DNA from: a virus
Strand: one strand, 5' to 3'
Length of the DNA: 30,466 nt
IMG/VR virus record: IMGVR_UViG_3300030107_007601
Coordinates: 1-30,466 of that record
Shown piece by piece: positions 1 through 7,654 of this stretch. The position numbers and the translations under genes are program-made. The notes beneath the pieces were generated by a model. The model worked only from the letters and a program-made list of their open reading frames with translations, was not told where the DNA came from and ran no database searches. How positions within the stretch are numbered: position 1 is the first letter of the stretch; each line of letters begins with the position of its first letter.

Positions 1-2
1 AA

Positions 3-203
3 GCGGCAAATCAGATGACAGCAGAAATGTTGCATCATGGGGAGGATTTTGAAAGTTCTATTGATCAATACGAAAGAAATTTAGCAAATTATAAAGAAAA
101 AGGATTTAATAAACATGCTGCACAAGCAATGGCGGTTGAGAGTCTTGAAACAGGCAAAAATCCAGCAGAAAGTACACGTTTTGCAAGAATATACGAAGTA
201 TAG
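3..203 (+). CDS. C-terminal end of an unidentified gene (cut by window edge)
   Basis: The reading frame is open to the left edge of the window, so this is probably the tail of a longer gene, although an internal ATG at 15 could start a 62-residue protein. The visible part is hydrophilic and probably helical, rich in Glu, Lys and Ala, with no motif I recognise. It ends with a TAG at 201-203, about 50 nt before the LysM gene on the same strand. By position it could belong to the head or tail gene set, but nothing in the sequence proves that. Confidence 0.55.
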   Translation, partial: AANQMTAEMLHHGEDFESSIDQYERNLANYKEKGFNKHAAQAMAVESLETGKNPAESTRFARIYEV

Positions 204-221
204 ATATTAACTCATTACTGT

Positions 222-227
222 TAAAAT
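222..227 (+). promoter_or_regulatory. -10-like box TAAAAT before the LysM gene
   Basis: TAAAAT lies 25 nt before the ATG at 253, the same geometry seen before many genes here. No -35 box is evident. The spacing favours the ATG at 253 over the GTG at 247 as the start of the next gene. Confidence 0.35.
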
Positions 228-252
228 ATAAACATTATGTCATCTAGTGACT

Positions 253-1056
253 ATGTTTGACAATTTACGAGATCGAGTTAGTCGAGCATACGAACAGTTT
301 GATAAAAACTATGGAAAAGGGTTTCTGCCTGGAGGTGCTGCTCCGATTCTAAATGATACCGAACTTGGAGGCTATTTGTTAGCTGCACAAGAAGCGATTC
401 CTGCAGTTGCGACAGGTGCGTTACGTTTAGGAGATAGATATGACAGATCAATAGACCCTAGAATGAAAAGTGGATTGATTGATGCGTATAAAACTGCTAA
501 ACTGCGAGGCGCTCCTAGGGTTAGATATCAAGATTATAATACAGAAACTGTTGGTGGACAGGCAGCGAAGCTTACTTTTGGAGATGTATCTTATGATGAT
601 TTCAATGTTGACCCGGACGGGAACCTAATCGGGTTACGACCTCATGCTTACGATACAAATAAAACTGTTGATGAACTTACCGAAGAAATTAACAACGGCG
701 GAAAGCCGTATAAGATAATGGAACGTGAGTTAGCACGTGTTCAAGACGGAGGTACTGTTTATCATGAATTAGATTTGAATGATCCTGAGGTATTTACGAA
801 GCCCACAGTAGTCCCTTCAAACATGCTACGTGGACGTAGACGTATACGTAAGGCAGGAGAGGTATTTACGAAGCCCACGGCAGACATTACTGTAAATAAT
901 ACTGCTGTACCTGGACCAGCTACTGACTATGCAGTGCAAGCTGGTGATACTTTAACAGCAATTGCTGCTGATCTCGGCACAACTGTAGATGAACTTGTAA
1001 GACGCAATAATATTGAAAATACAGATTTAATTCAAATTGGACAAATAATCCGATAA
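253..1056 (+). CDS. LysM-domain protein, probably virion or lysis associated
   Basis: Protein of 267 residues from the ATG at 253; a GTG at 247 would add two residues. The last 43 residues form a typical LysM domain, beginning YAVQAGDTLTAIAADLGTT and ending near NTDLIQIGQII, a fold that binds peptidoglycan or chitin-like glycans. The N-terminal 200 residues match nothing I know, and I see no signal peptide, membrane segment or lytic catalytic motif, so an enzyme is not supported. A seven-residue segment EVFTKPT occurs twice, 24 codons apart, flanking an Arg-rich stretch. Its place before the sigma factor and capsid genes fits a virion protein that contacts the cell wall during entry or assembly; that role is inferred. 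Confidence 0.7.
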   Translation: MFDNLRDRVSRAYEQFDKNYGKGFLPGGAAPILNDTELGGYLLAAQEAIPAVATGALRLGDRYDRSIDPRMKSGLIDAYKTAKLRGAPRVRYQDYNTETVGGQAAKLTFGDVSYDDFNVDPDGNLIGLRPHAYDTNKTVDELTEEINNGGKPYKIMERELARVQDGGTVYHELDLNDPEVFTKPTVVPSNMLRGRRRIRKAGEVFTKPTADITVNNTAVPGPATDYAVQAGDTLTAIAADLGTTVDELVRRNNIENTDLIQIGQIIR

Positions 1057-1058
1057 CA

Positions 1059-1187
1059 ATGCTAGATGATGCAATTGCTCAATTACAAGCGAAACATCCT
1101 TGGATGACTTTCGCGGAAGGGTTTGCATTAATGATTGATGCATATCAGCGTGCATTGCCTCCACCAGATAATATCAAGAGTAATTGA
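1059..1187 (+). CDS. Small hypothetical protein, 42 residues
   Basis: A short ORF starts 2 nt after the stop of the LysM gene and ends 48 nt before the sigma factor start. The product (MLDDAIAQLQAKHPWMTFAE at the N-terminus) is amphipathic and helical, with a Pro-rich end (LPPPD). The tight spacing suggests translational coupling to the LysM gene. No function can be assigned, and the call rests on spacing and protein-like composition only. Confidence 0.45.
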   Translation: MLDDAIAQLQAKHPWMTFAEGFALMIDAYQRALPPPDNIKSN

Positions 1188-1207
1188 CTCTTAGACCTCT
1201 TTATTGC

Positions 1208-1213
1208 TAGTAT
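1208..1213 (+). promoter_or_regulatory. -10-like box TAGTAT before the sigma factor gene
   Basis: TAGTAT lies 22 nt before the ATG at 1236. A TAAGG ribosome-binding site follows at 1225-1229. This is a weak member of the recurring promoter pattern. Confidence 0.3.
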
Positions 1214-1235
1214 TAAGTATCAAGTAAGGTTGCAT

Positions 1236-2177
1236 ATGTCTCAAACAAAAACAACAGGCGACTCAGTACGCTCGTATTTACGAGATATTGGAAGAATTCC
1301 ACTATTAGGTAACGAAGAAGAGATTTTACTTGGCAGGAAAGTTCAAGATTTAATGGATATTGAAGAAAAAAGGGCTAAATTAGGTGATATTAACGATGAA
1401 GATCTAGCAATGAGGTTAGGATATACCATAAAAGAGTTAAAATCCGTAATTCGTGAAGGAGTAAAGGCTAAAGATAAGATGGTAACTGCTAATTTACGAT
1501 TAGTTGTAAGTGTTGCTAAGAAATATACAAAAAGGAATATGGAGCTGCTTGATATCATTCAAGAAGGAACAATAGGACTTGTTCGTGGTGTTGAAAAGTT
1601 TGATCCAGGCCGAGGTTATAAGTTTAGTACTTATGCTTATTGGTGGATACGTCAAGGTATTACTAGAGCGATTGCGGAAAAGTCCCGTGCTATTCGACTT
1701 CCCATACATGTCACAGAAAACCTTAATCGTTTAAAGAAAGCACAACGTGAACTTTCTCAAATAAACGGTCAAATGCCTAATGTGTTTGATTTAGCAGATT
1801 ACTTAAAATTAAGTGTAGATGAAATAAAAGATTTAATGTGTAAGGCTCGTCAACCTGCTTCATTAGAAATTAAAATTGGAGAAAATCGTGATACTTCCTT
1901 ACTTGATTTATTAGAAGATGAAACTCAATTACCTGAAGTATTATTAGAGAAGGTATTTCTAAAAGAAGATATACAGGAAGTTATTAATGATCTTCCTGAG
2001 ATGCAAGCAGCTGTAATTAGCATGCGTTATGGCATAGGGGAGGATATTTTGGAACCGCTTTCAATGACAGCAATTGGTCAAATTTTAAATATGTCAAGAG
2101 ATCGTGTTAGGACTTTAGAGAATAAAGCTTTAAAAAGTCTAAGAGAAAGCTCTAGAAGAATCAGTGCTTATCTTTAA
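1236..2177 (+). CDS. RNA polymerase sigma-70 family factor, cyanobacterial group 1/2 type
   Basis: A 313-residue sigma factor that would direct RNA polymerase to promoters. Region 1.2 is seen at about residues 8-40 (SVRSYLRDIGRIPLLGNEEE, very like cyanobacterial SigA and group 2 factors). Region 2 spans about 80-155 and includes FSTYAYWWIRQGITRAI, which keeps the Gln and Thr that read the -10 element. Region 3 follows, then region 4 at about 245-305 with the helix-turn-helix MSRDRVRTLENKALKSLR. There is no long acidic region 1.1. ATG 1236 is chosen because TAAGG sits 6 nt upstream; a TTG at 1230 is less likely. Cyanophages usually carry T4 gp55-type late factors, so a host-like factor beside virion genes is unusual. 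It may drive the -10-only promoters in this window (inference), and is probably a captured host gene. Confidence 0.93.
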   Translation: MSQTKTTGDSVRSYLRDIGRIPLLGNEEEILLGRKVQDLMDIEEKRAKLGDINDEDLAMRLGYTIKELKSVIREGVKAKDKMVTANLRLVVSVAKKYTKRNMELLDIIQEGTIGLVRGVEKFDPGRGYKFSTYAYWWIRQGITRAIAEKSRAIRLPIHVTENLNRLKKAQRELSQINGQMPNVFDLADYLKLSVDEIKDLMCKARQPASLEIKIGENRDTSLLDLLEDETQLPEVLLEKVFLKEDIQEVINDLPEMQAAVISMRYGIGEDILEPLSMTAIGQILNMSRDRVRTLENKALKSLRESSRRISAYL

Positions 2178-2183
2178 TACAAT
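2178..2183 (+). promoter_or_regulatory. -10-like box TACAAT before gene at 2207
   Basis: TACAAT starts immediately after the sigma factor stop codon and ends 23 nt before the ATG at 2207, matching the common spacing in this window. Confidence 0.38.
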
Positions 2184-2206
2184 AAAGAAAAGCTTCTAGT
2201 TTAATA

Positions 2207-2884
2207 ATGGATGTAACTCAAGAGATTAGAAAAAATCATGCGAAGTATGGTAGTAGTGATTTAACAACAGCTTCTACCTTGGCTTCAAGTAAATCCTTGA
2301 ATTATAGCTCAGGTGCTACGATAACAAAACCAGAAGAAAATCTTATTACACAAGTTCCTAGAATTATAAATTATCAAGATACTGTAGGTCTCTTTGGAGT
2401 TGAAAATCATTTTGTTAAAATCAGCATTGAGGCAGAAGGGAACTTTTTAGCAACTTCCTATGAAGAAGAAGGTTGGTCATCTGCAACTATTGTTTTTGAA
2501 GAACTATCAGGAGATTATATAACAGCAAGCATTAATCGATCTGTAGGTACTGAAGTTGACAATACTTTTGTGCCTGCAACGGATGAAAGTAATCCTCTTC
2601 CATCAGGCGGCACTAAATATGCACTAAGTGTTGAGTTGATAAATAATAAGACAGGAAATAAGTATATAGACTCTTGGTTAGATGTTCGATTATATAATTC
2701 AGATAAAGAAGAGCATCCATTTGACACAATGTATGTTAAAACAGATGCTATTTTTTATATAGGGTTTCATGCACGTAATACCAGAAGACTTCCTTATAAC
2801 GTTAGTTGTACTGTAGGTCGTGAGTTTCGTGAAGTTAATTCAATAAAAGACAAAAGTTATATTGCAAGAAATTTCTTTAACTAA
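2207..2884 (+). CDS. Hypothetical protein, 225 residues, probable structural protein
   Basis: The product has a Ser/Thr-rich N-terminal segment, followed from about residue 60 by alternating hydrophobic and polar residues suggesting a beta-rich fold. No signal peptide, membrane segment or known motif is visible. It is preceded by a TACAAT box 23 nt from the start. Its last 8 nt overlap the end of the converging gene on the minus strand. It sits between the sigma factor and the capsid operon, so a minor virion or neck protein is possible, but I do not recognise the family. Confidence 0.65.
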   Translation: MDVTQEIRKNHAKYGSSDLTTASTLASSKSLNYSSGATITKPEENLITQVPRIINYQDTVGLFGVENHFVKISIEAEGNFLATSYEEEGWSSATIVFEELSGDYITASINRSVGTEVDNTFVPATDESNPLPSGGTKYALSVELINNKTGNKYIDSWLDVRLYNSDKEEHPFDTMYVKTDAIFYIGFHARNTRRLPYNVSCTVGREFREVNSIKDKSYIARNFFN

Positions 2885-3863
2885 CAGTTATTGAGCCACC
2901 TTCGCCAGAGTGATTAGCACATTGATAAGAGAAAGTGCCTGCTATAGGAGGTTCAAATACTAATTTATTACCTTCTTCATAAACTCCTACAGTAACAAGT
3001 GTAGTTTTATTTGCGTCAGTATATATTTTTATCACATGATTAGTTTCAACAATCCCGCTATAGTCAAATCCAATAGATTGATTACTTGTCATCGTAACTG
3101 CAAGCTGTTCCGTGCCATTTAGTGCTAAAACATTATTACTAAGGGTTACCGTATAAGCGGTATTAACATTTGCGTATCTAGTTGCAAATGTAGTTGTTGC
3201 AGTAGTTACTAATGTACCTGTATTACTTGCAGGTGTTGTTTTAGTTGAAGTAGCAGTAACTTCAATTAAAGTAACACCATCTTCATTAAAGCGAAGTGTA
3301 AATTCTCCTGTATATTTATTTTCAGCAGTTACTGTAGCAGATGCACCTGTAGTTGTAATTGTATAAATAATATCATCTGCGTTACCGGTAATGGAGGCAG
3401 TATAATCAACTTCATTACCTGTTCCAGTATTTACATCTATATCTCCACTTATTACAACATTACCAATTAAAACTTCCTCAGGTAAACTTGTAATTTCTTT
3501 TTTATCAACTTTCTCATAAGATATAGACGGGAATAAATAGTCTGTATACAAAGTTAAATAGTCCGCACTCATTACCGCTGCTTTCTTTATTCCACGATGT
3601 TTTGGAAAAGTAAAGTTACCTTTACCATCATGTAGGATATCTACTTCAGTAGTTTCAGGATCTATAGCTAAAATAAGTTTTAATTCACCAACTGTAGTAG
3701 CGACTGAAAAGATAGCTGCTTCTATATAAACAGCTTTTCCTACTGTCCACCATCTTTTTACTTGGTGTGTATCACCACCTCTACTTGGACGAAGTAGGGC
3801 CAGTTCAGTTCCTGTATGATTAGTAATACTTTTACTTGCTTTATATGTAAGTGAATCAGTCAT
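2877..3863 (-). CDS. Ig-like/cupredoxin-like protein, probable virion decoration or fibre
   Basis: A 328-residue protein on the strand opposite to its neighbours. The first ~130 residues are unique. The middle is Thr-rich and beta-strand-like (for example TGEFTLRFNEDGVTLIEVTA), like bacterial Ig-like repeats. The last ~80 residues resemble plastocyanin-type domains found in marine phage structural proteins, ending GTFSYQCANHSGEGGSITVS. The Cys-x-x-His pair matches type-1 copper ligands, an upstream His occurs in ETNHVIKI, and the usual axial Met is absent. A TAAAAT box lies 23 nt before the ATG. The 3' end overlaps the convergent gene by 8 nt. Copper binding is uncertain; a surface structural protein is the safer reading. 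Confidence 0.65.
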   Translation of the reverse strand: MTDSLTYKASKSITNHTGTELALLRPSRGGDTHQVKRWWTVGKAVYIEAAIFSVATTVGELKLILAIDPETTEVDILHDGKGNFTFPKHRGIKKAAVMSADYLTLYTDYLFPSISYEKVDKKEITSLPEEVLIGNVVISGDIDVNTGTGNEVDYTASITGNADDIIYTITTTGASATVTAENKYTGEFTLRFNEDGVTLIEVTATSTKTTPASNTGTLVTTATTTFATRYANVNTAYTVTLSNNVLALNGTEQLAVTMTSNQSIGFDYSGIVETNHVIKIYTDANKTTLVTVGVYEEGNKLVFEPPIAGTFSYQCANHSGEGGSITVS

Positions 3864-3886
3864 TTTATATGATATTAGTTATTCAT

Positions 3887-3892
3887 ATTTTA
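3887..3892 (-). promoter_or_regulatory. -10-like box TAAAAT for the minus-strand gene at 3863
   Basis: Read on the minus strand, TAAAAT lies 23 nt before the ATG at 3863. This repeats the plus-strand promoter geometry on the opposite strand. Confidence 0.38.
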
Positions 3893-3893
3893 G

Positions 3894-4244
3894 TCATAAG
3901 ATCACCCATTTAAGGTTAGTTGATTTACAATTACATTTATTATTGTCAATGTGAATTATTCTAGAGCATCCTTTATTGCGGCCAGGTGGAGTTAATGGTG
4001 GAGGTAGAAAAGCAAGTGCCACAAGTTTATGTACTGGTACTGTTATTGTTTTTCTTCTTCCAATTCGTTGTGTCAAATTAACTTGAGGATAGCCAGATTT
4101 ATGAGGCTTATGTTTAAGTATTCTCTCAATTTCACCTTTAGTACTTTTAACTTGACCTTGATTATTGACGTAATATTCAATACAGCATTCAAAATGAGAG
4201 AGAGTATGTATAGGAATCCACGTGTGATTGTCAATAAAATCCAT
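3894..4244 (-). CDS. HNH homing endonuclease with NUMOD4-like N-terminus
   Basis: A 116-residue protein from the ATG at 4244; a TTG at 4274 would extend it, but the NUMOD4-like motif WIPI then begins too far in. The order is NUMOD4-like (YYVNNQGQVKS), then an HNH_3-type core with VHKLVALAFL, IIHIDNNKCNCKSTNLKWV and a tail. The core His, Asn and Asn positions of the family are present. Such free-standing enzymes cut DNA and spread themselves into phage genomes. It is inserted on the minus strand directly before the major capsid operon, the conserved kind of target neighbourhood homing genes favour. A TATAGT box at 4266-4271 lies 21 nt upstream. Confidence 0.8.
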   Translation of the reverse strand: MDFIDNHTWIPIHTLSHFECCIEYYVNNQGQVKSTKGEIERILKHKPHKSGYPQVNLTQRIGRRKTITVPVHKLVALAFLPPPLTPPGRNKGCSRIIHIDNNKCNCKSTNLKWVIL

Positions 4245-4305
4245 ACACCTAATATCTTGGGTAATACTATACAAAGTTTAACTATATTCAGTACTATCTA
4301 GTTAT

Positions 4306-4330
4306 GTGACTAAGTCGAAGTCACTATAAA
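4306..4330 (+). promoter_or_regulatory. Capsid operon promoter with inverted repeat
   Basis: A perfect inverted repeat GTGACT-7 nt-AGTCAC (4306-4324) directly abuts TATAAA (4325-4330), which lies 26 nt before the capsid ATG. The repeat occupies the -35 to -12 zone, so it could be an operator or an activator site that replaces a -35 box. No other gene in the window has this repeat. An ACGGAG ribosome-binding site follows. Confidence 0.45.
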
Positions 4331-4356
4331 CCTTTTAGCTTACGGAGTTAATCCCA

Positions 4357-5505
4357 ATGTGGATTGATAATGATTTTCCGAAGCTTCTTGGTGCAGAGCT
4401 TTATAGACCACACCCCGCTTACGTCATTGAAATGGCAGTAGAGCCAGTAGTGGTACATGATTTCTCAAAGCAGCCAGGTCAGACTGTTCAGTTAGACCGT
4501 TATCGCTTCTGGGGCAAGCCCGGCACTAAGGAGTCCCGTGAGCGGACAGCTGATCAAACTTTAGGATCTGCATCCGCCCGAAACATAGTTAAGGACAAAG
4601 TACTCGTGACGCTTCGTGAGTACACTGGTCCCGCTGACTCACGTGATACAGCCGCACCTAGTACTTTTAAGGTTGCTCGTGAGACTCTAATCACAGCCCA
4701 ACGTCTACTGCTTGATACAGGAAACTTGAATGTTTTCCATCAAAGTATCGGTTCATTAACCTTACTAGATGACTATCGTAGATGGCGTGATCGTGTATTT
4801 GCTAATGAATTATTGAAAGCTGAAGGCAACGGTAAAGCTAGTAAAGATCAAGGCGGTTATTATCTACCTGGAGACCAAACTAAAGGTGGAAGTGGAGGAA
4901 CTTTAGGCGTTACATACGCTGCAAATGCTTCCGCTAAATTTGATGTTAAAACTGACTTATTAGAAGTTGTGAAGGACATGCGTAAACGCAATGTCCCAAC
5001 TTTTGCTGATGGTTATTACCGCTGCATTGTGGATCCAACCGCCATGATGCACCTTCGTCAGAATAGTGATTTCAGAGAGATTGCTAGATATCCTGGCCAA
5101 GGAATGATTAATCCGTTGCAACCAAATGCCGCACCTAATGCCAATTTCTATCAAGGCATGGGTCCAGCTTATGGCCAGGCAGGTTTTGTTGCTGGTCAAC
5201 CAGTTATGCCAACAGGCTTCTTATTTGAAGGAGTTCGTTGGTTCGAGTCCACCAACCTACCTGAAACAACATACAACCTAATTGTTACTGATGCAGCTGC
5301 AGGTGCTGCAGATTATACTGCGGCTCAGTTAATTTTCTTTGGACCACAAGCTGTTGGTGTTGGTATAGGTGGAAACAATGCCCAAATCTTGTTAAATAAC
5401 AACGACGATTTTTCACGTTTCGTGATAATGATTTGGTCTTTGTTTGCCGGGTTTGAAGTTCTCAATAAGGACTTCATCACGGTTGGTTACTCTTTCGTTT
5501 ACTAA
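4357..5505 (+). CDS. Major capsid protein (probable)
   Basis: A 382-residue protein with base composition less AT-biased than its neighbours, as expected for a highly expressed gene. It begins MWIDNDFPKLLGAELYR and contains a basic/Arg-rich spine-like helix region (KVARETLITAQRLLL, then LDDYRRWRDRVFANELL at about 140). A hydrophobic beta-rich C-terminus follows (QLIFFGPQAVGVGIGG). Length, conserved-looking layout and the short downstream partner gene fit an HK97-fold capsid protein, possibly related to the N4-gp56/P22 group; I cannot place the family firmly. It has its own promoter with an inverted repeat and is co-transcribed with the next gene to a strong terminator at 6155. Confidence 0.72.
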   Translation: MWIDNDFPKLLGAELYRPHPAYVIEMAVEPVVVHDFSKQPGQTVQLDRYRFWGKPGTKESRERTADQTLGSASARNIVKDKVLVTLREYTGPADSRDTAAPSTFKVARETLITAQRLLLDTGNLNVFHQSIGSLTLLDDYRRWRDRVFANELLKAEGNGKASKDQGGYYLPGDQTKGGSGGTLGVTYAANASAKFDVKTDLLEVVKDMRKRNVPTFADGYYRCIVDPTAMMHLRQNSDFREIARYPGQGMINPLQPNAAPNANFYQGMGPAYGQAGFVAGQPVMPTGFLFEGVRWFESTNLPETTYNLIVTDAAAGAADYTAAQLIFFGPQAVGVGIGGNNAQILLNNNDDFSRFVIMIWSLFAGFEVLNKDFITVGYSFVY

Positions 5506-5519
5506 GGAGGTAACTAACA

Positions 5520-6134
5520 ATGTCCGTAATTTTTCCCGGTAACTACGTTGCCGATCTTAACGCTTACCGTACACAAGGGGTATATGCTATTCCTGGTGTT
5601 GAGTTCTATCAAAAACGTGGTGTAGCTTTCGTAACCGCCGACATAGGTAGTAGCGGATCACTTCCTCTTAAGATCCTGTCTCCTGATCTACGTCCAGATG
5701 ACAAGCCTCGTCTAGATAAAGATTTTAAGATCCTAAGTGGTTCTACTGTTTATCAGACCGCTATCACTGCTGTTAACCTCAAGACTGCTGGTTCTGCGAC
5801 CGTCAGTGTAGATGGTCTGAACAATGGTGATCCCGCTATTGAAGCAACTCTAACTGCTGCTAGTGGTGTATTACCTACAGCCGGTGTAACTACTTCCTTC
5901 GACTTTGCTAGTACCAACAAGTCTGCTGAAGCTTATGCAGAAGACTCTGACGGAAATGTTACTGAAATCTCTATCACTGTTGCACACAGTGGAGCATTAG
6001 AGATTATCAATTCAGCCGAGCGTGCCTATGTAATTGTTGAAGTTTGCTACTTCAAGACAGCATCTGCTGCTCCTGTTGCTGATGATGACAGGATTAACCT
6101 TCCATTCTTAACTGAAGAAGGCTCTGGAACTTAA
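5520..6134 (+). CDS. Capsid-associated protein (decoration/minor capsid candidate)
   Basis: A 204-residue protein starting 14 nt after the capsid gene, with the best ribosome-binding site in the window (AGGAGG at 5507-5512). It is beta-rich with an Ala/Ser/Thr-rich Ig-like middle (AVNLKTAGSATVSVDG, EISITVAHSGALEIINSAE). It lacks a signal peptide and membrane segment. Strong translation, the shared operon and its size suggest a protein made in amounts comparable to the capsid protein, such as a decoration or head-stabilising protein. The assignment is by context. Confidence 0.6.
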   Translation: MSVIFPGNYVADLNAYRTQGVYAIPGVEFYQKRGVAFVTADIGSSGSLPLKILSPDLRPDDKPRLDKDFKILSGSTVYQTAITAVNLKTAGSATVSVDGLNNGDPAIEATLTAASGVLPTAGVTTSFDFASTNKSAEAYAEDSDGNVTEISITVAHSGALEIINSAERAYVIVEVCYFKTASAAPVADDDRINLPFLTEEGSGT

Positions 6135-6154
6135 TTCCATAACTTTTTTCTTAA

Positions 6155-6180
6155 AAGCGCTCCATTAGGGGCGCTTCTTT
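6155..6180 (+). terminator. Intrinsic terminator of the capsid operon
   Basis: A 9-bp GC-rich stem, AAGCGCTCC-ATTA-GGGGCGCTT with one T-G pair, is followed by CTTTAT. It lies 20 nt after the stop codon of the capsid-associated gene and is one of the strongest hairpins in the window. The next promoter starts at 6186. Confidence 0.85.
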
Positions 6181-6185
6181 ATGCC

Positions 6186-6191
6186 TATAAT
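6186..6191 (+). promoter_or_regulatory. -10-like box TATAAT before gene at 6215
   Basis: A consensus TATAAT sits between the capsid terminator and the next gene, 23 nt before its ATG. The position right after a terminator makes it one of the best supported promoters here. Confidence 0.5.
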
Positions 6192-6214
6192 TAGGAAGTC
6201 GGTAACAATAAATT

Positions 6215-6646
6215 ATGTCAAATCTATTTCAAGATACAAAAACAGGCAAATTAGTTGAATTTATCTCGACTCATGACAAAGAATATGCAATGGTAAAAGA
6301 TTCATCCGGTCAAATTAGCTATATGGGTTTAACACAACTGATTCCGTATGATTCTGAAAAAGGGAGACTATCTAAAGTGACTCCATTTTCAATTCCTGTA
6401 GAAGAAGAGGAAAAGATGCCAACAACTACTGTTCCAATTGAAGATACTCGTTTAAATATTAATGCTGCTTCTGCAGAGCAAATTGCTAAACGTCTGCCTG
6501 GTGTAGGTTTTGCTACAGCTAAGAAAATAGTTGAATTAAGAATGTCTTTATCTCAAGAAAGATTTGCTAATTTAAAGCAGCTTGAATCAATTCCACGTGT
6601 CAATTGGGAGCAGTTAATACAAGACGATCTTTTCTTTATTGGTTAG
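6215..6646 (+). CDS. Helix-hairpin-helix protein, ComEA-like C-terminal domain
   Basis: A 143-residue protein. The first ~70 residues are a small beta-rich domain. From about residue 80 there is a double helix-hairpin-helix unit: LNINAASAEQIAKRLPGVGF then TAKKIVELRMSL, as in ComEA/competence and other non-specific DNA-binding proteins. The PGVG hairpin is the sugar-phosphate-contacting turn. The C-terminus (RVNWEQLIQDDLFF) completes the second hairpin. Placed after the capsid operon, it may bind DNA in the head or at the portal; similar small HhH proteins occur in cyanophage structural regions (from memory). Confidence 0.75.
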   Translation: MSNLFQDTKTGKLVEFISTHDKEYAMVKDSSGQISYMGLTQLIPYDSEKGRLSKVTPFSIPVEEEEKMPTTTVPIEDTRLNINAASAEQIAKRLPGVGFATAKKIVELRMSLSQERFANLKQLESIPRVNWEQLIQDDLFFIG

Positions 6647-6680
6647 ACTATAGTTATTGCAATTAATAAAGTGATTTAAA

Positions 6681-7142
6681 ATGCAAATGTTAGCACCTGA
6701 CGAATCATTACTTACTCCATCAGAGATTTTATTATTTAGAGCAGTAAAAGATGAAGAAGAAAGGCAAGCAAATAGAAACCTTGGAGCTATATTAGGTGCA
6801 ACTGGTGGAACTGCTATAGGAGCAGCTGCTGGTACCCCTTTTCATATTCTTGGGAACGCTCTAGGTAATTTACGAAATAAAATCCGTCCAGGAAGAAAAG
6901 CAAATAGATTAGATCCTACTCATAGATTATTTAAGCCTGGTGCTCGTTTTGCAGGAGGACTAGCGGGTTTAATAGCAGGAGGGGGATTAGGAGCAGGAGT
7001 TACGGCAATAGCAAATATGGAATCAAACGGAGCAGCTGAATTATTAGCAAAAATGCAATTAAATGAATTAGATGAAAATGATCTAAATCGCATAGAAAAT
7101 ATTTTAGCTGAAGTTTATACTAATCCTTCTGAACTTTCATAG
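6681..7142 (+). CDS. Glycine-zipper membrane-associated protein
   Basis: A 153-residue protein with two Gly/Ala-rich hydrophobic segments, about residues 33-60 (GAILGATGGTAIGAAAG) and 92-115 (GGLAGLIAGGGLGAGVTAIA). They are separated by a basic loop (NLRNKIRPGRKANR) and followed by an acidic helical tail. This resembles glycine-zipper proteins that insert into membranes, such as ejected internal virion proteins, some holins and tape-measure-like fragments. A TATAGT box lies 26 nt upstream. Between the HhH and adaptor-like genes, a role in DNA entry through the host envelope is plausible but inferred. Confidence 0.6.
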   Translation: MQMLAPDESLLTPSEILLFRAVKDEEERQANRNLGAILGATGGTAIGAAAGTPFHILGNALGNLRNKIRPGRKANRLDPTHRLFKPGARFAGGLAGLIAGGGLGAGVTAIANMESNGAAELLAKMQLNELDENDLNRIENILAEVYTNPSELS

Positions 7143-7153
7143 GTAGCATTATA

Positions 7154-7651
7154 ATGGAATTAAATGATTTTGAAAAATCAAAAGTTAGATACCATTTAGG
7201 TTATAATTCAGGAGCTCAAATTCCAGCTGGAGATAGAGCAAGACTAGAAGAAGCGATGGCTCTTATACCGGATTCATATTGGTATGACGAAATTGTTTAT
7301 CATTTAAAACGATGTAATATTGCATGGAAAGCAAGCGCCGCAATTCCAGATGATTATTTTGATACAGATGGAAGTCGAGTGCTCAATCCATCACGTCAGG
7401 AAATTATTGCAGGAGATGTTTCAAGGACAATTAGTACATCAGATCCTCTTAAAGGTGATGAGTATTTTCGTGAAATATATTTACGTGAGTGTGATCGTTT
7501 AGCTGAAACTTTATACGTAGCAAATTATAGGAGACCAGAAGTACGTCGATATGCATTTGAACGTGCTGGTTCTGAATTCATTATGGCTGTACCTGGTCCT
7601 GCAGATACAGCAGTTGGGACTCGATTGATGTTAGCTAATACATGGAGATAA
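7154..7651 (+). CDS. Head-tail adaptor/head-completion candidate
   Basis: A 165-residue soluble protein that starts 11 nt after the preceding gene, with AGGT upstream. The N-terminus has LNDFEKSKVRYHLGY, a motif I associate with a small structural protein of cyanobacterial phages lying after the capsid gene. The rest is helical with many charged residues and a short Gly/Ala-rich C-terminus. The position after the capsid genes and before the tail genes fits a connector or head-completion factor. No motif gives certainty. Confidence 0.5.
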   Translation: MELNDFEKSKVRYHLGYNSGAQIPAGDRARLEEAMALIPDSYWYDEIVYHLKRCNIAWKASAAIPDDYFDTDGSRVLNPSRQEIIAGDVSRTISTSDPLKGDEYFREIYLRECDRLAETLYVANYRRPEVRRYAFERAGSEFIMAVPGPADTAVGTRLMLANTWR

Positions 7652-7654
7652 GTG

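Noticed and set aside
1343-1709. Minus-strand ORFs opposite the sigma factor
   Set aside because: They are shadows of the highly conserved sigma reading frame and have no plausible protein features or promoter.
2877-3863. Functional plastocyanin for electron transfer
   Set aside because: The cupredoxin-like part lacks the axial Met, is fused to Ig-like repeats and has no signal peptide, so a structural role is more likely.
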